Counted from the first letter of the stretch, positions 42,473 to 50,577 are shown. The stretch is 64,000 bases of DNA from an uncultured Bacilli bacterium (GCA_934101595.1 CAKORR010000003.1:110385-174384), one strand, 5' to 3'. Program-made: numbers and translations. The notes: generated by a model from the letters alone, not told the origin.

Positions 42473-43501
42473 TTAATAATTAAATGGATACTCGCCTTTT
42501 TCTTCGGACCATTTATAAAATATTACTCCATAGTATGTTGCTCCACATTCATCAACAATTTTTTCACATCCATATGAAAATACCGTATCATCTACATTAT
42601 CAGCAACATAAAAGAAATTATTATTTCCTTCTTTCTTACAGGTTTCTTCGGAATCATAAACATAAGTATATTTTTTAGTAAACTTTTTACTTTGACACTT
42701 TTTTTCTTCCTTTTTCGGCTCTTCTACGGTTGTTTGTTCATTTTTTTGTTCATTTTTTGATTCACTAGCTGTAGGAACAGATACTTTCTTCCACTTTGCT
42801 AACAATGTAAGATCACCTGTAACTTTACTATTAAAGTCATATGTTTTACCATCAATTTGCCACTCTAAAAATTCGTATCCATCTTTTTTAGGATTCTCAG
42901 GCTTTGATACTAAATCATTTTCTAAGACATCTTTTGTTACAAAAACATTATCCTTTTCAGTCAAAAAAGTAACTTTATAATTTTTCTTCTCATCGCTTTT
43001 TATAATTTGAGCTTCGTCTATTTTTTCCACATATTTAATGTCAATTTTTAAATTAGATGTTATATCTTTATCCAAATTAGATTTTATGTTATTTATATTT
43101 TCATCACTCAATAACGCCCAGTTTGAAGTAACATTAACTAGATTAACCTTGAAGCCATGTTTATTTGCTTCAACAATTAATAATGAAATAACATCATCTA
43201 TATTTTTACCTTTAACCACAAGATTTCCATATGCTTTTTTGGCATCGTCGTTTAAAAAGTCAATTTTAGTAACTTCACTTTTCTTTAATTCACAACTTTC
43301 GATGTCATTTCCCCTACAATTATGATAGACATTTGAAATGGTTAATTTTACTAAAGGATTTATTTTTACATACGCTAAATAAGTAACCTTTTTATCTTTC
43401 ACTTCTTTTGTATCTTTATTTCTAAAATTTACAACTCCCAAAACCACACCTAATAGTATAAATACTATAATTATACCTAAAAAAATATTTTTCTTTTTCA
43501 T
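42473..43501 (-). CDS. Membrane-anchored RsgI-like protein with InlB B-repeat
   Basis: 342 aa. N-terminal anchor helix (residues ~5-25, 'IFLGIIIVFILLGVVLGVVNF'), then an extracellular domain 'YLAYVKINPLVKLTIS..TKIDFLNDDAKKAYGNLVVKGKNIDDVISLLIVEANKHGF'. This has the pattern of the RsgI periplasmic domain (D/K-INP-x-x-x-L ... LN-D ... a-x-x-G). A Listeria-Bacteroides (Flg_new) repeat with 'KPENPKKDGYEFLEWQIDG', 'LLAKWKK' follows, then a Glu/Lys linker and a Cys-containing tail. Paralogue of 45842-47233. Function unknown. Confidence 0.75.
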   Translation of the reverse strand: MKKKNIFLGIIIVFILLGVVLGVVNFRNKDTKEVKDKKVTYLAYVKINPLVKLTISNVYHNCRGNDIESCELKKSEVTKIDFLNDDAKKAYGNLVVKGKNIDDVISLLIVEANKHGFKVNLVNVTSNWALLSDENINNIKSNLDKDITSNLKIDIKYVEKIDEAQIIKSDEKKNYKVTFLTEKDNVFVTKDVLENDLVSKPENPKKDGYEFLEWQIDGKTYDFNSKVTGDLTLLAKWKKVSVPTASESKNEQKNEQTTVEEPKKEEKKCQSKKFTKKYTYVYDSEETCKKEGNNNFFYVADNVDDTVFSYGCEKIVDECGATYYGVIFYKWSEEKGEYPFNY

Positions 43502-43562
43502 AACTCCTCCATTTATATAATATCACTAAATTTTAACAAGAACTACCTAATTTGCAAAAAAA

Positions 43563-44078
43563 TCATACAATATCACTTATAAAAAAATCAAGCAAAAAGA
43601 TAATTCCTAAAGTAATGCCTAAATAATTAAACTTAACTCCAAGCTTAGATTTGAATTTGTTTATTAAAGGTATTACAACATACATTAGCAAAAGCCCCGA
43701 AAACGCAAAAAATAATATTGATCTCAAACAGATAAAACCACCAATATTACCAAAATTTAAGATTTCGGTATTATAATCCCATAAACGGATTTTTTTCACT
43801 TTAAAAAGCAAATAACCTGTTATAAACTCCAGTAATCCACAAACAATCATACTCAATAAAAATACTAAGAAGGGATTTTTATTTATTTTTTTACAAACAA
43901 AATAAATAAGCAATCCGCCAAAAGCATATATAGGGATCCATGGGCCGAATGTTGTCCCTCTTTTAACAAAATAGCCAAGATCAATTCTATAAAAAATAGT
44001 TTCATATAAAAAGCCAAATATTCCACTTATAACCATAATCATTAACAAAAATGCTATCTTATTTATTATTTTTTTCAT
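43563..44078 (-). CDS. Putative ABC-transporter type IV (CmpB/DUF1113-like) membrane protein
   Basis: 171 aa from the ATG at 44078; ATG codons at 44093 and 44084 are alternatives and no ribosome site decides. Five hydrophobic helices. 'GFLYETIFYRIDLGYFVKRGTTFGPWIPIYAFGGLLIYF' and 'LLEFITGYLLFKVKKIRLWDYNTEILNFGNIGGFICLRSILFF' are the conserved blocks (RGPWIPIYG, WDY..N..G.ICLR). Function of the family unknown; not a true ABC permease. Confidence 0.82.
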   Translation of the reverse strand: MKKIINKIAFLLMIMVISGIFGFLYETIFYRIDLGYFVKRGTTFGPWIPIYAFGGLLIYFVCKKINKNPFLVFLLSMIVCGLLEFITGYLLFKVKKIRLWDYNTEILNFGNIGGFICLRSILFFAFSGLLLMYVVIPLINKFKSKLGVKFNYLGITLGIIFLLDFFISDIV

Positions 44079-44198
44079 AAACATCACAACCATACATCTA
44101 TTCTATATATATTCTATCATGATTAGTTGTAATTTTTAAAGTTATTTATAAATAATAAAACACCTAATATTATTAAATATCAAGTGCTTTTAATATCT

Positions 44199-44948
44199 CT
44201 ATTTATCTTTGTTTTCACACTTTAAATTATATTCATTACAAGTATATGAATTTAATCCTAAACTGAAATATTTTTTAGGAGAAGCATTAAATAAATCTAA
44301 CAAACCATACTCATCAAACAACTTTTTTTCATTAGGATATGTTTCGCCCGCAGGAAATTCAATGGCTATCGATAAAGGAGTTTTTTCACCATTAATATCT
44401 TCTAAGCCTCGTCCCCAAACCTTAAATCCTTCTAAACTATTGATCTTTTTTATTAAATCATCCGAAATTTCAATTGGGCACCATTCATACATTAAATAAT
44501 TAAGTGTAACGCCATTTACTGGATCAATCATTTCCGATAAATCCTGGATTCCATAATTACCAATTTGGCAACCACCAATTTTTGTACAACTAACTTTTTT
44601 TCTACATTCATTCCTTACAAGAATAAAATTTATAATTGTATTACTTGGGTTATTTTTAATATAATCGTTATAATCTAACAGTTCTTTTTTTTCTAAATCT
44701 ATTATTCGCTTTTTTTCATTATCTATAATAATTTTGGAAGAAGTTATTCTTATGTTACCATTTGCATAAAAATAGTTATAATCATCATGAGTCATTCTAT
44801 ATAACGGAAATACTAAATTATCGACATCTATTTTTTCCGGCTCTTTTTTTTCAATCTTATTATTAGTTTCGGTTTTTTTACTAACATTATCACTACAACC
44901 TACTACAAGTACTAAAAATAATAACAAAAATACTATTTTTTTGTTCAT
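44199..44948 (-). CDS. Lipoprotein of unknown function
   Basis: 249 aa from the ATG at 44948. Lipobox 'LVVGC' at about residues 14-18, preceded by a hydrophobic run ('KIVFLLLFLVLVV'). Then a Lys/Glu/Thr linker and a globular domain with five Cys ('RNECRKKVSCTKIGGCQ', 'WCPIEIS', 'YTCNEYNLKC'). Probably surface-attached with disulfides. No known domain. Confidence 0.75.
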   Translation of the reverse strand: MNKKIVFLLLFLVLVVGCSDNVSKKTETNNKIEKKEPEKIDVDNLVFPLYRMTHDDYNYFYANGNIRITSSKIIIDNEKKRIIDLEKKELLDYNDYIKNNPSNTIINFILVRNECRKKVSCTKIGGCQIGNYGIQDLSEMIDPVNGVTLNYLMYEWCPIEISDDLIKKINSLEGFKVWGRGLEDINGEKTPLSIAIEFPAGETYPNEKKLFDEYGLLDLFNASPKKYFSLGLNSYTCNEYNLKCENKDK

Positions 44949-45070
44949 AAAATCACTCACTTTTCTTCTTAAATACCACGTTAATATTATACCATGCTTA
45001 TCATATATTTTTTAATAATTTTTTTAAATATACATATCAAAATTATTTAACAGTTTGAAAAGAATCGAAC

Positions 45071-45154
45071 AAAAAATGGAGCCTTTCGGCTCCTTCAGGG
45101 GGAACATTGGTAAGGGTTTTTACTGAATTATTCCCCGTTAAAAGGATTTATTTT
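45071..45154 (-). ncRNA. Candidate small RNA or 3'UTR element, C-rich (copy 1)
   Basis: The 318-bp gap between 44960 and 45279 holds no gene but this structured element. On the minus strand: a weak extended -10 (TGATAAAAT, 45161-45169, no good -35), then a stem GGGGAA...TTCCCC enclosing GTAA/TTAC, CCCCCTGAAG (45093-45102), and the terminator GGAGCC-GAAA-GGCTCC-A-T6 (45071-45093). It could equally be the 3'UTR of the 45279-45757 operon, which ends 125 bp upstream on the same strand. The CCCCCTGAAG motif recurs at 47721-47730. Confidence 0.6.
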
Positions 45155-45278
45155 CAACACATTTTATCATTCTAAATCACTTTTAATAACTCTAAAGCTT
45201 AAAATTATAAGATGTTAATAAGCGGTAGAATTTGTTGTTGATAACTATGCCGTTATCAACCGAATATTGTATTATTAA

Positions 45279-45494
45279 TTATATTAATAATTTTAATTTA
45301 TTATATATTGAATATAGTGTTATTAAATATATGAAACCTCCACCTATAATTATACATAACCATAATGGTTTATCAAAACTCATAACACTTAATGCTGGTA
45401 TTACTTTGTTCGAATTAGATGGTATTACAAAAGCTAATATGCATATAGCAATAAAACCTTTAATCCCAAGTGTTTGAAAAATTCTCTTTAACAT
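45279..45494 (-). CDS. Small membrane protein, two helices
   Basis: 71 aa from the ATG at 45494 (GAGGTGAT upstream). Two hydrophobic helices: 'GFIAICILAFVIPS' and 'LWLCIIIGGGFIYLITLY'. No family identified; holin-like in size but with no phage neighbours here. It follows the coiled-coil gene by a short overlap and both share a GGGGGG-led transcript. Confidence 0.55.
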   Translation of the reverse strand: MLKRIFQTLGIKGFIAICILAFVIPSNSNKVIPALSVMSFDKPLWLCIIIGGGFIYLITLYSIYNKLKLLI

Positions 45495-45499
45495 GACAA

Positions 45500-45757
45500 T
45501 CACCTCTTAACATCTATTTCACTTACTACATCACATAATTCATCACTTAAATCTAAAAGCATTTGCATTATTTGCTCATTAAGAACACCGTAATATTCAT
45601 AAAGTCTTGATTGTTCAGTCTTTCTAGACTCATCAAAATATTGACTTAATATAATGCATAGACCTCTAACATCTCTTATATCTCTTGCTATAGAGTTTAA
45701 TTGGTCTAATGTATCGAGTTCTAAATCACCTCTGTATTTGTCTTTTGTAGGTTTCAT
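45500..45757 (-). CDS. Small helical protein with G6 Shine-Dalgarno
   Basis: 85 aa, fully helical and acidic ('LDTLDQLNSIARDIRDVRGLCIILSQYF', 'EQIMQMLLDLSDELCDVVSEI'), probably a coiled coil. The ribosome site is ACGGGGGGTAAAA before the ATG, an unusually long G run for this genome and a possible target of the C-rich RNA motif at 45093 and 47721. The next gene, a two-helix membrane protein, starts within 10 bp of its stop. Confidence 0.6.
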   Translation of the reverse strand: MKPTKDKYRGDLELDTLDQLNSIARDIRDVRGLCIILSQYFDESRKTEQSRLYEYYGVLNEQIMQMLLDLSDELCDVVSEIDVKR

Positions 45758-45779
45758 TTTTACCCCCCGTCAGAAATAT

Positions 45780-45822
45780 ATTATAACATACAACCGACTA
45801 TTTATCGAATATATGTTATAAT
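45780..45822. promoter_or_regulatory. Divergent promoters in a 43-bp dyad
   Basis: ATTATAACATA (45780-45790) and TATGTTATAAT (45812-45822) are perfect 11-bp inverted repeats, 21 nt apart. Each arm contains a TATAAT -10: minus at 45780-45785, plus at 45817-45822. The symmetry suggests one regulator or simply back-to-back promoters. Confidence 0.65.
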
Positions 45823-45841
45823 GTTAATGAGGTGAAATTAT

Positions 45842-47233
45842 ATGAAGTCTTTATTTAAAGATAAAAAACTCATTATATGTATTGCAGCAACTTTAATAAT
45901 CTTATTGATTATAGGAAGTATTTTATTATTTAATAATAGAAAGAAAGGAAACGAAGCGAATATATCAAAAGATGTTACTAACAATTATGTAGCTTATGTT
46001 AAAATTAACCCATTAATAAAACTAGAATTTTCTCAAACTTGTAAAAACACTAATAAAAATGATAGTGTAAATACAAATTGTGAAAATCCAATAGTGACTA
46101 GATATGAATTAGTAAATGATGATGCTAAAACTATTTACAAAGATATCAACTTAATCGACGTAAGCGATCAATTATGGTCTGTACTTACTTTAATTAATAC
46201 TACGGCAAAAGAACATAATATAGTTGTTGATACAGTTGACATTTACAGCGATTGGGATAAGTTAGACAAATATATAAATGATGAAAATAACACTACATAC
46301 AATTGGAAATATAATATCAATATTAAACCAACTGATGAATTAAAGAACATTATTAATTCTTTAGAAGGATATACTAAAACATATACTGTTTCATTTGATA
46401 GTAATGGTGGTTCTAAAATTGGGAAGCAAGAAATAAACGAAAATGAGAAGATAAATGAACCTTCTTCACCAACAAGAAATGGTTATAAATTTGTAGAATG
46501 GCAATTAGATGGCAAAAAATATGACTTTAATACAGAAGTTAATAAAGACATAACATTGATTGCCAAATGGACAAAGAATAATGATAAAGAATTAAATAGT
46601 ACAACAGAAAAAGATAAAACAAGTAATACAGTAAATAATGATACTAAAACTAAAGAAATATCTATTCAAGACATAGCAATGAAAAATATGAGCAACCAAT
46701 ATAGATATGCTGCTACAAAGAAAAATACAATTAAGGTTACTTTAACTGGTAATGTGGGTTCAATAGATAAAATAAATGAAAGTAATATTGAATTATATGT
46801 AGATGTTAAAGATTTAAAAGCTGGTACACATAATGTTAAAGTTATGTTATCAGGAATAGGTTCAGATATTAAGTATACTTTAAATCCAACAAATATTGAC
46901 ATTGTAGTAAGTTATACTGTACCTGCAGAAGAAAATGTATCTTATTTCGATATCCCATGGGAGATAATAAATGATGGTACCTACGAACAATTTGCAAAAA
47001 AGCATGGAATAACAATAAATTTAGTTGCAGACGATAAATATAAGTGTAGTTCTCACTTTAGTAGACCTAGTAATCCAAACGGATATAAAAAAGGAGATGT
47101 TGTTATAGCTTATGGTTTTATGGGCATAGAATGTGTAGAAAATTGTGTTTGCAGTGGAGAAGAATGTCAAACTCATCCACCAAGATATGAAACTAAATTT
47201 CTATTTGGTGCATGTGGTGATACTGGTTATTAA
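45842..47233 (+). CDS. Membrane-anchored RsgI-like protein with InlB B-repeat
   Basis: 463 aa, ATG with GAGGTGAAA upstream. Anchor helix (residues ~9-30, 'LIICIAATLIILLIIGSILLF'), then 'NYVAYVKINPLIKLEFSQT', 'RYELVNDDAKTIYKDINL', the same extracellular pattern as 42473-43501. A Listeria-Bacteroides repeat follows ('YTVSFDSNGGSKIGKQEINE', 'GYKFVEWQLDGKKYDF', 'TLIAKWTK'). A Thr/Asn/Lys linker leads to a third domain with a beta-sandwich look ('NTIKVTLTGNVGSID', 'NPTNIDIVVSYTVPAEEN') similar to YbbR, and a Cys-rich tail ('CVENCVCSGEECQ'). It probably faces the outside. Confidence 0.75.
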   Translation: MKSLFKDKKLIICIAATLIILLIIGSILLFNNRKKGNEANISKDVTNNYVAYVKINPLIKLEFSQTCKNTNKNDSVNTNCENPIVTRYELVNDDAKTIYKDINLIDVSDQLWSVLTLINTTAKEHNIVVDTVDIYSDWDKLDKYINDENNTTYNWKYNINIKPTDELKNIINSLEGYTKTYTVSFDSNGGSKIGKQEINENEKINEPSSPTRNGYKFVEWQLDGKKYDFNTEVNKDITLIAKWTKNNDKELNSTTEKDKTSNTVNNDTKTKEISIQDIAMKNMSNQYRYAATKKNTIKVTLTGNVGSIDKINESNIELYVDVKDLKAGTHNVKVMLSGIGSDIKYTLNPTNIDIVVSYTVPAEENVSYFDIPWEIINDGTYEQFAKKHGITINLVADDKYKCSSHFSRPSNPNGYKKGDVVIAYGFMGIECVENCVCSGEECQTHPPRYETKFLFGACGDTGY

Positions 47234-47260
47234 ACTTTTATGAATTTTTAATTAATGAAT

Positions 47261-47406
47261 ATTTATATACTTCGTATATAAATAATGGATAAGAACAAAG
47301 CAAATCTTGATATACCCATTACTTACGCTTTTATTATCCATGACATAGTGGCATAGTAATATTCCACTAATAAGAGCTAGGTTTATTTCTCGCCTAGTTC
47401 TTTTTT
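47261..47406 (+). ncRNA. Structured 3'UTR with four successive hairpins, ending in a terminator
   Basis: Downstream of 45842-47233: ATTTATATAC-TTC-GTATATAAAT (47261-47283), ATGGATAA/TTATCCAT (47285-47341), TAGTGG/CCACTA (47346-47369) and the terminator AAGAGCTAGG/CCTAGTTCTT with T6 (47372-47406). More structure than a terminator needs, so it could carry a regulatory role or be a processed RNA. Confidence 0.5.
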
Positions 47407-47457
47407 GTGTTGTGTTTTTAAAACAAGGCAATGGTATATCTTTATAGGGGGCTATTA

Positions 47458-47629
47458 ATGAATATGAATTTTGAATTTTATCAATATTATTAATAATATT
47501 GATAAAATTCAAAATTCACAATCAAGTGATATTATAGATACTATTACTGATTTATGCAATAATGGAGTATCTACAAATGATATAATTAATCAATTAAAAA
47601 ACATAAAAATTCAGGAAAATAAGAGATGA
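47458..47629 (+). CDS. Small open frame(s) interrupted or started inside a palindrome
   Basis: AGGGGG (47446-47451) precedes ATG at 47458, which gives only 11 codons (to TAA 47491-47493). In another frame TTG at 47471 opens 52 codons to TGA at 47627, with coding-like content ('NSQSSDIIDTITDLCNNGVS'). The first ~16 codons lie within the palindrome 47465-47518. A terminator hairpin (AAGAGATGA/TCATCTCTT, 47621-47656) ends the unit. Either a 52-codon gene with a rare start, a frameshifted remnant, or a leader peptide. Confidence 0.35.
47465..47518. repeat. 54-bp perfect palindrome
   Basis: TGAATTTTGAATTTTATCAATATTATT and its exact reverse complement meet at 47491/47492 with no loop, 27 bp each arm. 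The two arms are AT-rich and would extrude as a cruciform or form a long hairpin in RNA. Not followed by a T run, so not a normal terminator. Confidence 0.95.
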
Positions 47630-47656
47630 ATAAGCGGTAATCATCTCTTTTCTTTT
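47621..47656 (+). terminator. Intrinsic terminator of the small frame
   Basis: AAGAGATGA/TCATCTCTT stem with an 11-nt loop, followed by TTCTTTT. The stop codon TGA is in the 5' arm. Confidence 0.7.
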
Positions 47657-47692
47657 GGTCATATGCTCTCAAACCATTATAAATAAAGGAAT

Positions 47693-47790
47693 AAAAAAAA
47701 TGAGACGCATCTCTGCGCCTCTTCAGGGGGTTTTGGTTGATTGCCTCACAAAAAACATGAAAGCAATCAGCATGATTAATCTATCATGCT
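47693..47790 (-). ncRNA. Candidate small RNA, C-rich (copy 2)
   Basis: On the minus strand, about 98 nt. A 5' hairpin AGCATGAT-AGATTA-ATCATGCT (47769-47790), a second stem TGATTGC/GCAATCA (47738-47769), then a single-stranded stretch AACCAAAACCCCCTGAA (47722-47738), and the terminator GAGGCGC-AGAGAT-GCGTCTC (one G-T pair) with T8. The promoter at 47797-47825 is near perfect. CCCCCTGAAGA is fully complementary to the loop UCUUCAGGGGG of the RNA at 50578-50672. It may alternatively be the 3'UTR of the DUF975 gene. Confidence 0.75.
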
Positions 47791-47793
47791 ATA

Positions 47794-48495
47794 TCAATAA
47801 TACTTATTTTTTTTAGAATTGTCAATTGGTTTTAAAGTATTTTTTTGCTTTTTTAAATTTTCATAGTAAAGTGCCTGTGAAATGTACACATAAGGAATGA
47901 CATAAATCAAAGCAAGCCCAAATGTAAATGCTGATAGAAAAAACCATCCAACAAATGAAATGTTAAAAATAAAATAATCCATTTTATATCCATTCATTAA
48001 TTCCCTACTTGATTTCATAGTTTCTATAACACTTTTTTTACCATTATTATCAACATAAATAAAGCCAATCATTGCATAACAAAGCTGTAAAATAATTCCC
48101 GGCACAATTAAAACATATCCAAGTGACACTAAAAGTTCAGTAATGAAACTCAAAGCAAAAAGCTTAAAAAAGTCTTTCTTATAAGCAAAAAGATCATTAA
48201 ACTCAGTTTCTTTTTTTCTAACAAGCTTTAATATTATCTTATACATTCCAAATGTCAAAAAAGTTGTTATTATACTATAAAAAAATGATAATCCACCATT
48301 TATAATACTTCCGTTTGACAAAACACATTCATTTTGAAAACTAAAATAACAATGATTAAAAATAACCGCTATTTTTCTGTAAAGTAAACTCATGGCAAAA
48401 GAAAGTGTTAACACAAAAAAATAACGTAACCAAAATTCACTAAACTTTTCTCTAACTATATCTTTAGCTTCATTTTTAATTTCTATTCTATCCAT
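47794..48495 (-). CDS. DUF975 family membrane protein
   Basis: 233 aa with six hydrophobic helices. DUF975 hallmarks: 'DRIEIKNEAKDIVREKFSEFWLRYFFVLTLSF' at the start (R..IK..AK..L), 'YKKDFFKLFALSFITELLVSLGYVLIVPGIILQLCYAMIGFIYVDN', and 'SVIETMKSSRELMNGYKMDYFIFNISFVGWFF' (S..LM.G.K...F.L..SF.GW). Role unknown. The stop (TGA) overlaps the small RNA promoter. It is 8 bp after recG. Confidence 0.88.
   Translation of the reverse strand: MDRIEIKNEAKDIVREKFSEFWLRYFFVLTLSFAMSLLYRKIAVIFNHCYFSFQNECVLSNGSIINGGLSFFYSIITTFLTFGMYKIILKLVRKKETEFNDLFAYKKDFFKLFALSFITELLVSLGYVLIVPGIILQLCYAMIGFIYVDNNGKKSVIETMKSSRELMNGYKMDYFIFNISFVGWFFLSAFTFGLALIYVIPYVYISQALYYENLKKQKNTLKPIDNSKKNKYY
47797..47825 (-). promoter_or_regulatory. 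Promoter of the C-rich small RNA
   Basis: Minus strand: TTGACA (47820-47825), 17 bp, TATTAT (47797-47802). It sits within the last codons of the DUF975 gene; the start of transcription would be at about 47790, the base of the 5' hairpin. Confidence 0.8.
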
Positions 48496-48503
48496 AATAT
48501 CTC

Positions 48504-50489
48504 CTAATCTATTATATTTATATTATTCTTTATATCCAAATAAAACTGATATTTTTTATATAAATTATTACTTATAAAATCCAAAGCATCATTTTTAGCA
48601 TACAATAAAGTTTTTTTATCACGATAAATATTAGCAATTTTAAATGTCATAACTCCTGATTGACGTGTTCCAAAGAAATCACCCTCTCTTCGCATTTCCA
48701 AATCTTTTTCACTAATATAAAAGCCATCATTACTTTCTTCAAGAACCTTAAGGCGTAATATATCACTATTGCAAATTAAATAGCAACTACACTCCAAATC
48801 ATTTCTACCAACCCTACCACGAAGCTGATGAATTGTTGCAAGGCCAAATCTTTCAGCATTAAAAATTACCATCATTGTTGCATTTTCTACATCAACTCCA
48901 ACTTCAATAACAGTTGTTGATATTAATATATTTATAACACCATTTTTAAAATCATTCATTATAGCTTGCTTTTCATTACTTGGCAGTTTTCCATGCAAAA
49001 CGCTTATGTTGTATTTACCATTAAAAGCAATATTTAATTTATCTTGTAAAACATATACACTCTTTATTTCGTCGTTTTCATCATCATTATTAATTAAAGG
49101 AGAAACAACAAAAACTTGATGACCATTTTTTAATTCATCATACATTTTTTTTAATACTTCTTTAAGATCCTTTAAAGGAACAACTTTAGTTTTTATTTCT
49201 TTTCGTCCAGCGGGTTTTTCTTTAATACACGAGACATCCAAATCACCATAAATTGTTAATGCAAGAGTTCTTGGTATTGGTGTTGCACTTAAATAAAGAC
49301 AATCTGAGCTCTTTCCTTTTTCTTGTAAATACTTTCTTTGATTAACTCCAAAACGATGCTGCTCATCAGTAATTACAAGGCCCAAATTTTTTATTTTAAC
49401 TTTCTCTTCAATTAATGCATGTGTTCCAATTATCAAATCAATTTCCCCGTTTGCAAGTCTTTCTATAACATTTTCCTTTTCACTTTTTTTCATACTGCCA
49501 ACAAGTATATCGATATTCATAATATTACCAAGCAATTTTTTTATGCTACTAAAGTGCTGTAAAGCTAGTACCTCAGTTGGAGCCATAAAAGCACTTTGAT
49601 AACCAGCCAAATAATTTGCTAAAACACCTATTACAGCAACAATAGTTTTACCACTTCCTACGTCTCCTATAACTAATCTATTCATCCTTTTTTCGCTTTT
49701 CATATCATTAATAATATCTTCGATGGCTTTTAATTGATCAGATGTGAGTTTAAAAGGAAGCTTTTCTATAAATTTTTTTATCTCTTCGTTATTTATATTT
49801 TTTCCAATTTTAGAAGCATTCTCATTTTGCACTTTAAAAGAAAGAATTTTAAACATAAAAACAAATAACTCTTCATAAACAAGTCTTTTTCTAGCAATTT
49901 TTACATCCTCCAAAGAATGAGGAAAATGTATTTTTTTAAGGGCAGCGCTTTCAGAGCAAAATTCATATTTTTCTTCTAAATAATTTGGAATTACTCCTTC
50001 TATATTTTTAAAATCCACCTCGCCCATTAATTTTTTTAAAATTGTATTAGTAATTTTATCTTTAACATGATAAACAGGTTCAATAAAATTATCAGGTATT
50101 ACAAACTTTATATCACTAGCTAAAAAGGTATTCGAATCCACATTATATTTTCCAATAAGAAAAATTTCTTTACCAACTTTTAAATTATTTTTTTGAAAGG
50201 CTCTATTAAATATGTATACTTTAAACACTAAATTATTTGACTCACATAAAAATGACATGCGATTAAAATTCTTTTTTATATAATTAACAACTGGATCTTT
50301 TAATACTTTTGCTTTGTAAACACTAATGCATCCAGAAGACTCTTCCAAGTCTTTTGATAGGTTTTTAATTTCATAATAATTATATCTATATGGGTAGTAA
50401 TGTATTAATTCGTCTGTTGTATTTATATTCATTTTTTTAAGAGATAGTGCCATTTTGGGTCCTACTCCTTTTATATTTGTTACATCCAC
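48504..50489 (-). CDS. recG: ATP-dependent DNA helicase RecG
   Basis: 661 aa from the GTG at 50489 (GGGTGA spaced 5 nt upstream); a GTG at 50498 is less well spaced. Wedge OB domain at the N-terminus ('VTNIKGVGPKMALSLKKM', HhH-like), helicase domain: Walker A 'GDVGSGKTIVAVIG', 'LVITDEQHRFGVNQR' (DEQH), 'YLSATPIPRTLAL', 'ISTTVIEVGVDV', 'QLRGRVGRNDLECSCYLI', and the TRG motif near the C-terminus. It remodels stalled forks and Holliday junctions. Confidence 0.96.
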   Translation of the reverse strand: MDVTNIKGVGPKMALSLKKMNINTTDELIHYYPYRYNYYEIKNLSKDLEESSGCISVYKAKVLKDPVVNYIKKNFNRMSFLCESNNLVFKVYIFNRAFQKNNLKVGKEIFLIGKYNVDSNTFLASDIKFVIPDNFIEPVYHVKDKITNTILKKLMGEVDFKNIEGVIPNYLEEKYEFCSESAALKKIHFPHSLEDVKIARKRLVYEELFVFMFKILSFKVQNENASKIGKNINNEEIKKFIEKLPFKLTSDQLKAIEDIINDMKSEKRMNRLVIGDVGSGKTIVAVIGVLANYLAGYQSAFMAPTEVLALQHFSSIKKLLGNIMNIDILVGSMKKSEKENVIERLANGEIDLIIGTHALIEEKVKIKNLGLVITDEQHRFGVNQRKYLQEKGKSSDCLYLSATPIPRTLALTIYGDLDVSCIKEKPAGRKEIKTKVVPLKDLKEVLKKMYDELKNGHQVFVVSPLINNDDENDEIKSVYVLQDKLNIAFNGKYNISVLHGKLPSNEKQAIMNDFKNGVINILISTTVIEVGVDVENATMMVIFNAERFGLATIHQLRGRVGRNDLECSCYLICNSDILRLKVLEESNDGFYISEKDLEMRREGDFFGTRQSGVMTFKIANIYRDKKTLLYAKNDALDFISNNLYKKYQFYLDIKNNINIID

Positions 50490-50542
50490 AATTATCACCC
50501 AGTTAATTATATCAAAAAAATTAACTTTTTTTTAAAAAACTA

Positions 50543-50571
50543 TTGACAAAATTGAACTTTTCACTTAATAT
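50543..50571 (+). promoter_or_regulatory. Promoter of the small RNA at 50578
   Basis: TTGACA (50543-50548), exactly 17 bp, TAATAT (50566-50571). It is divergent from recG. Confidence 0.85.
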
Positions 50572-50577
50572 AACAAT

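Noticed and set aside
45232..45477. Plus-strand open frame of 81 codons
   Set aside because: Antisense to the two-helix protein, which has GAGGTGAT before its ATG; the plus frame has no ribosome site.
47252..47512. Minus-strand open frame of 86 codons
   Set aside because: It runs through the structured 3'UTR, a terminator and the palindrome, lacks a ribosome site and has no coding-like composition.
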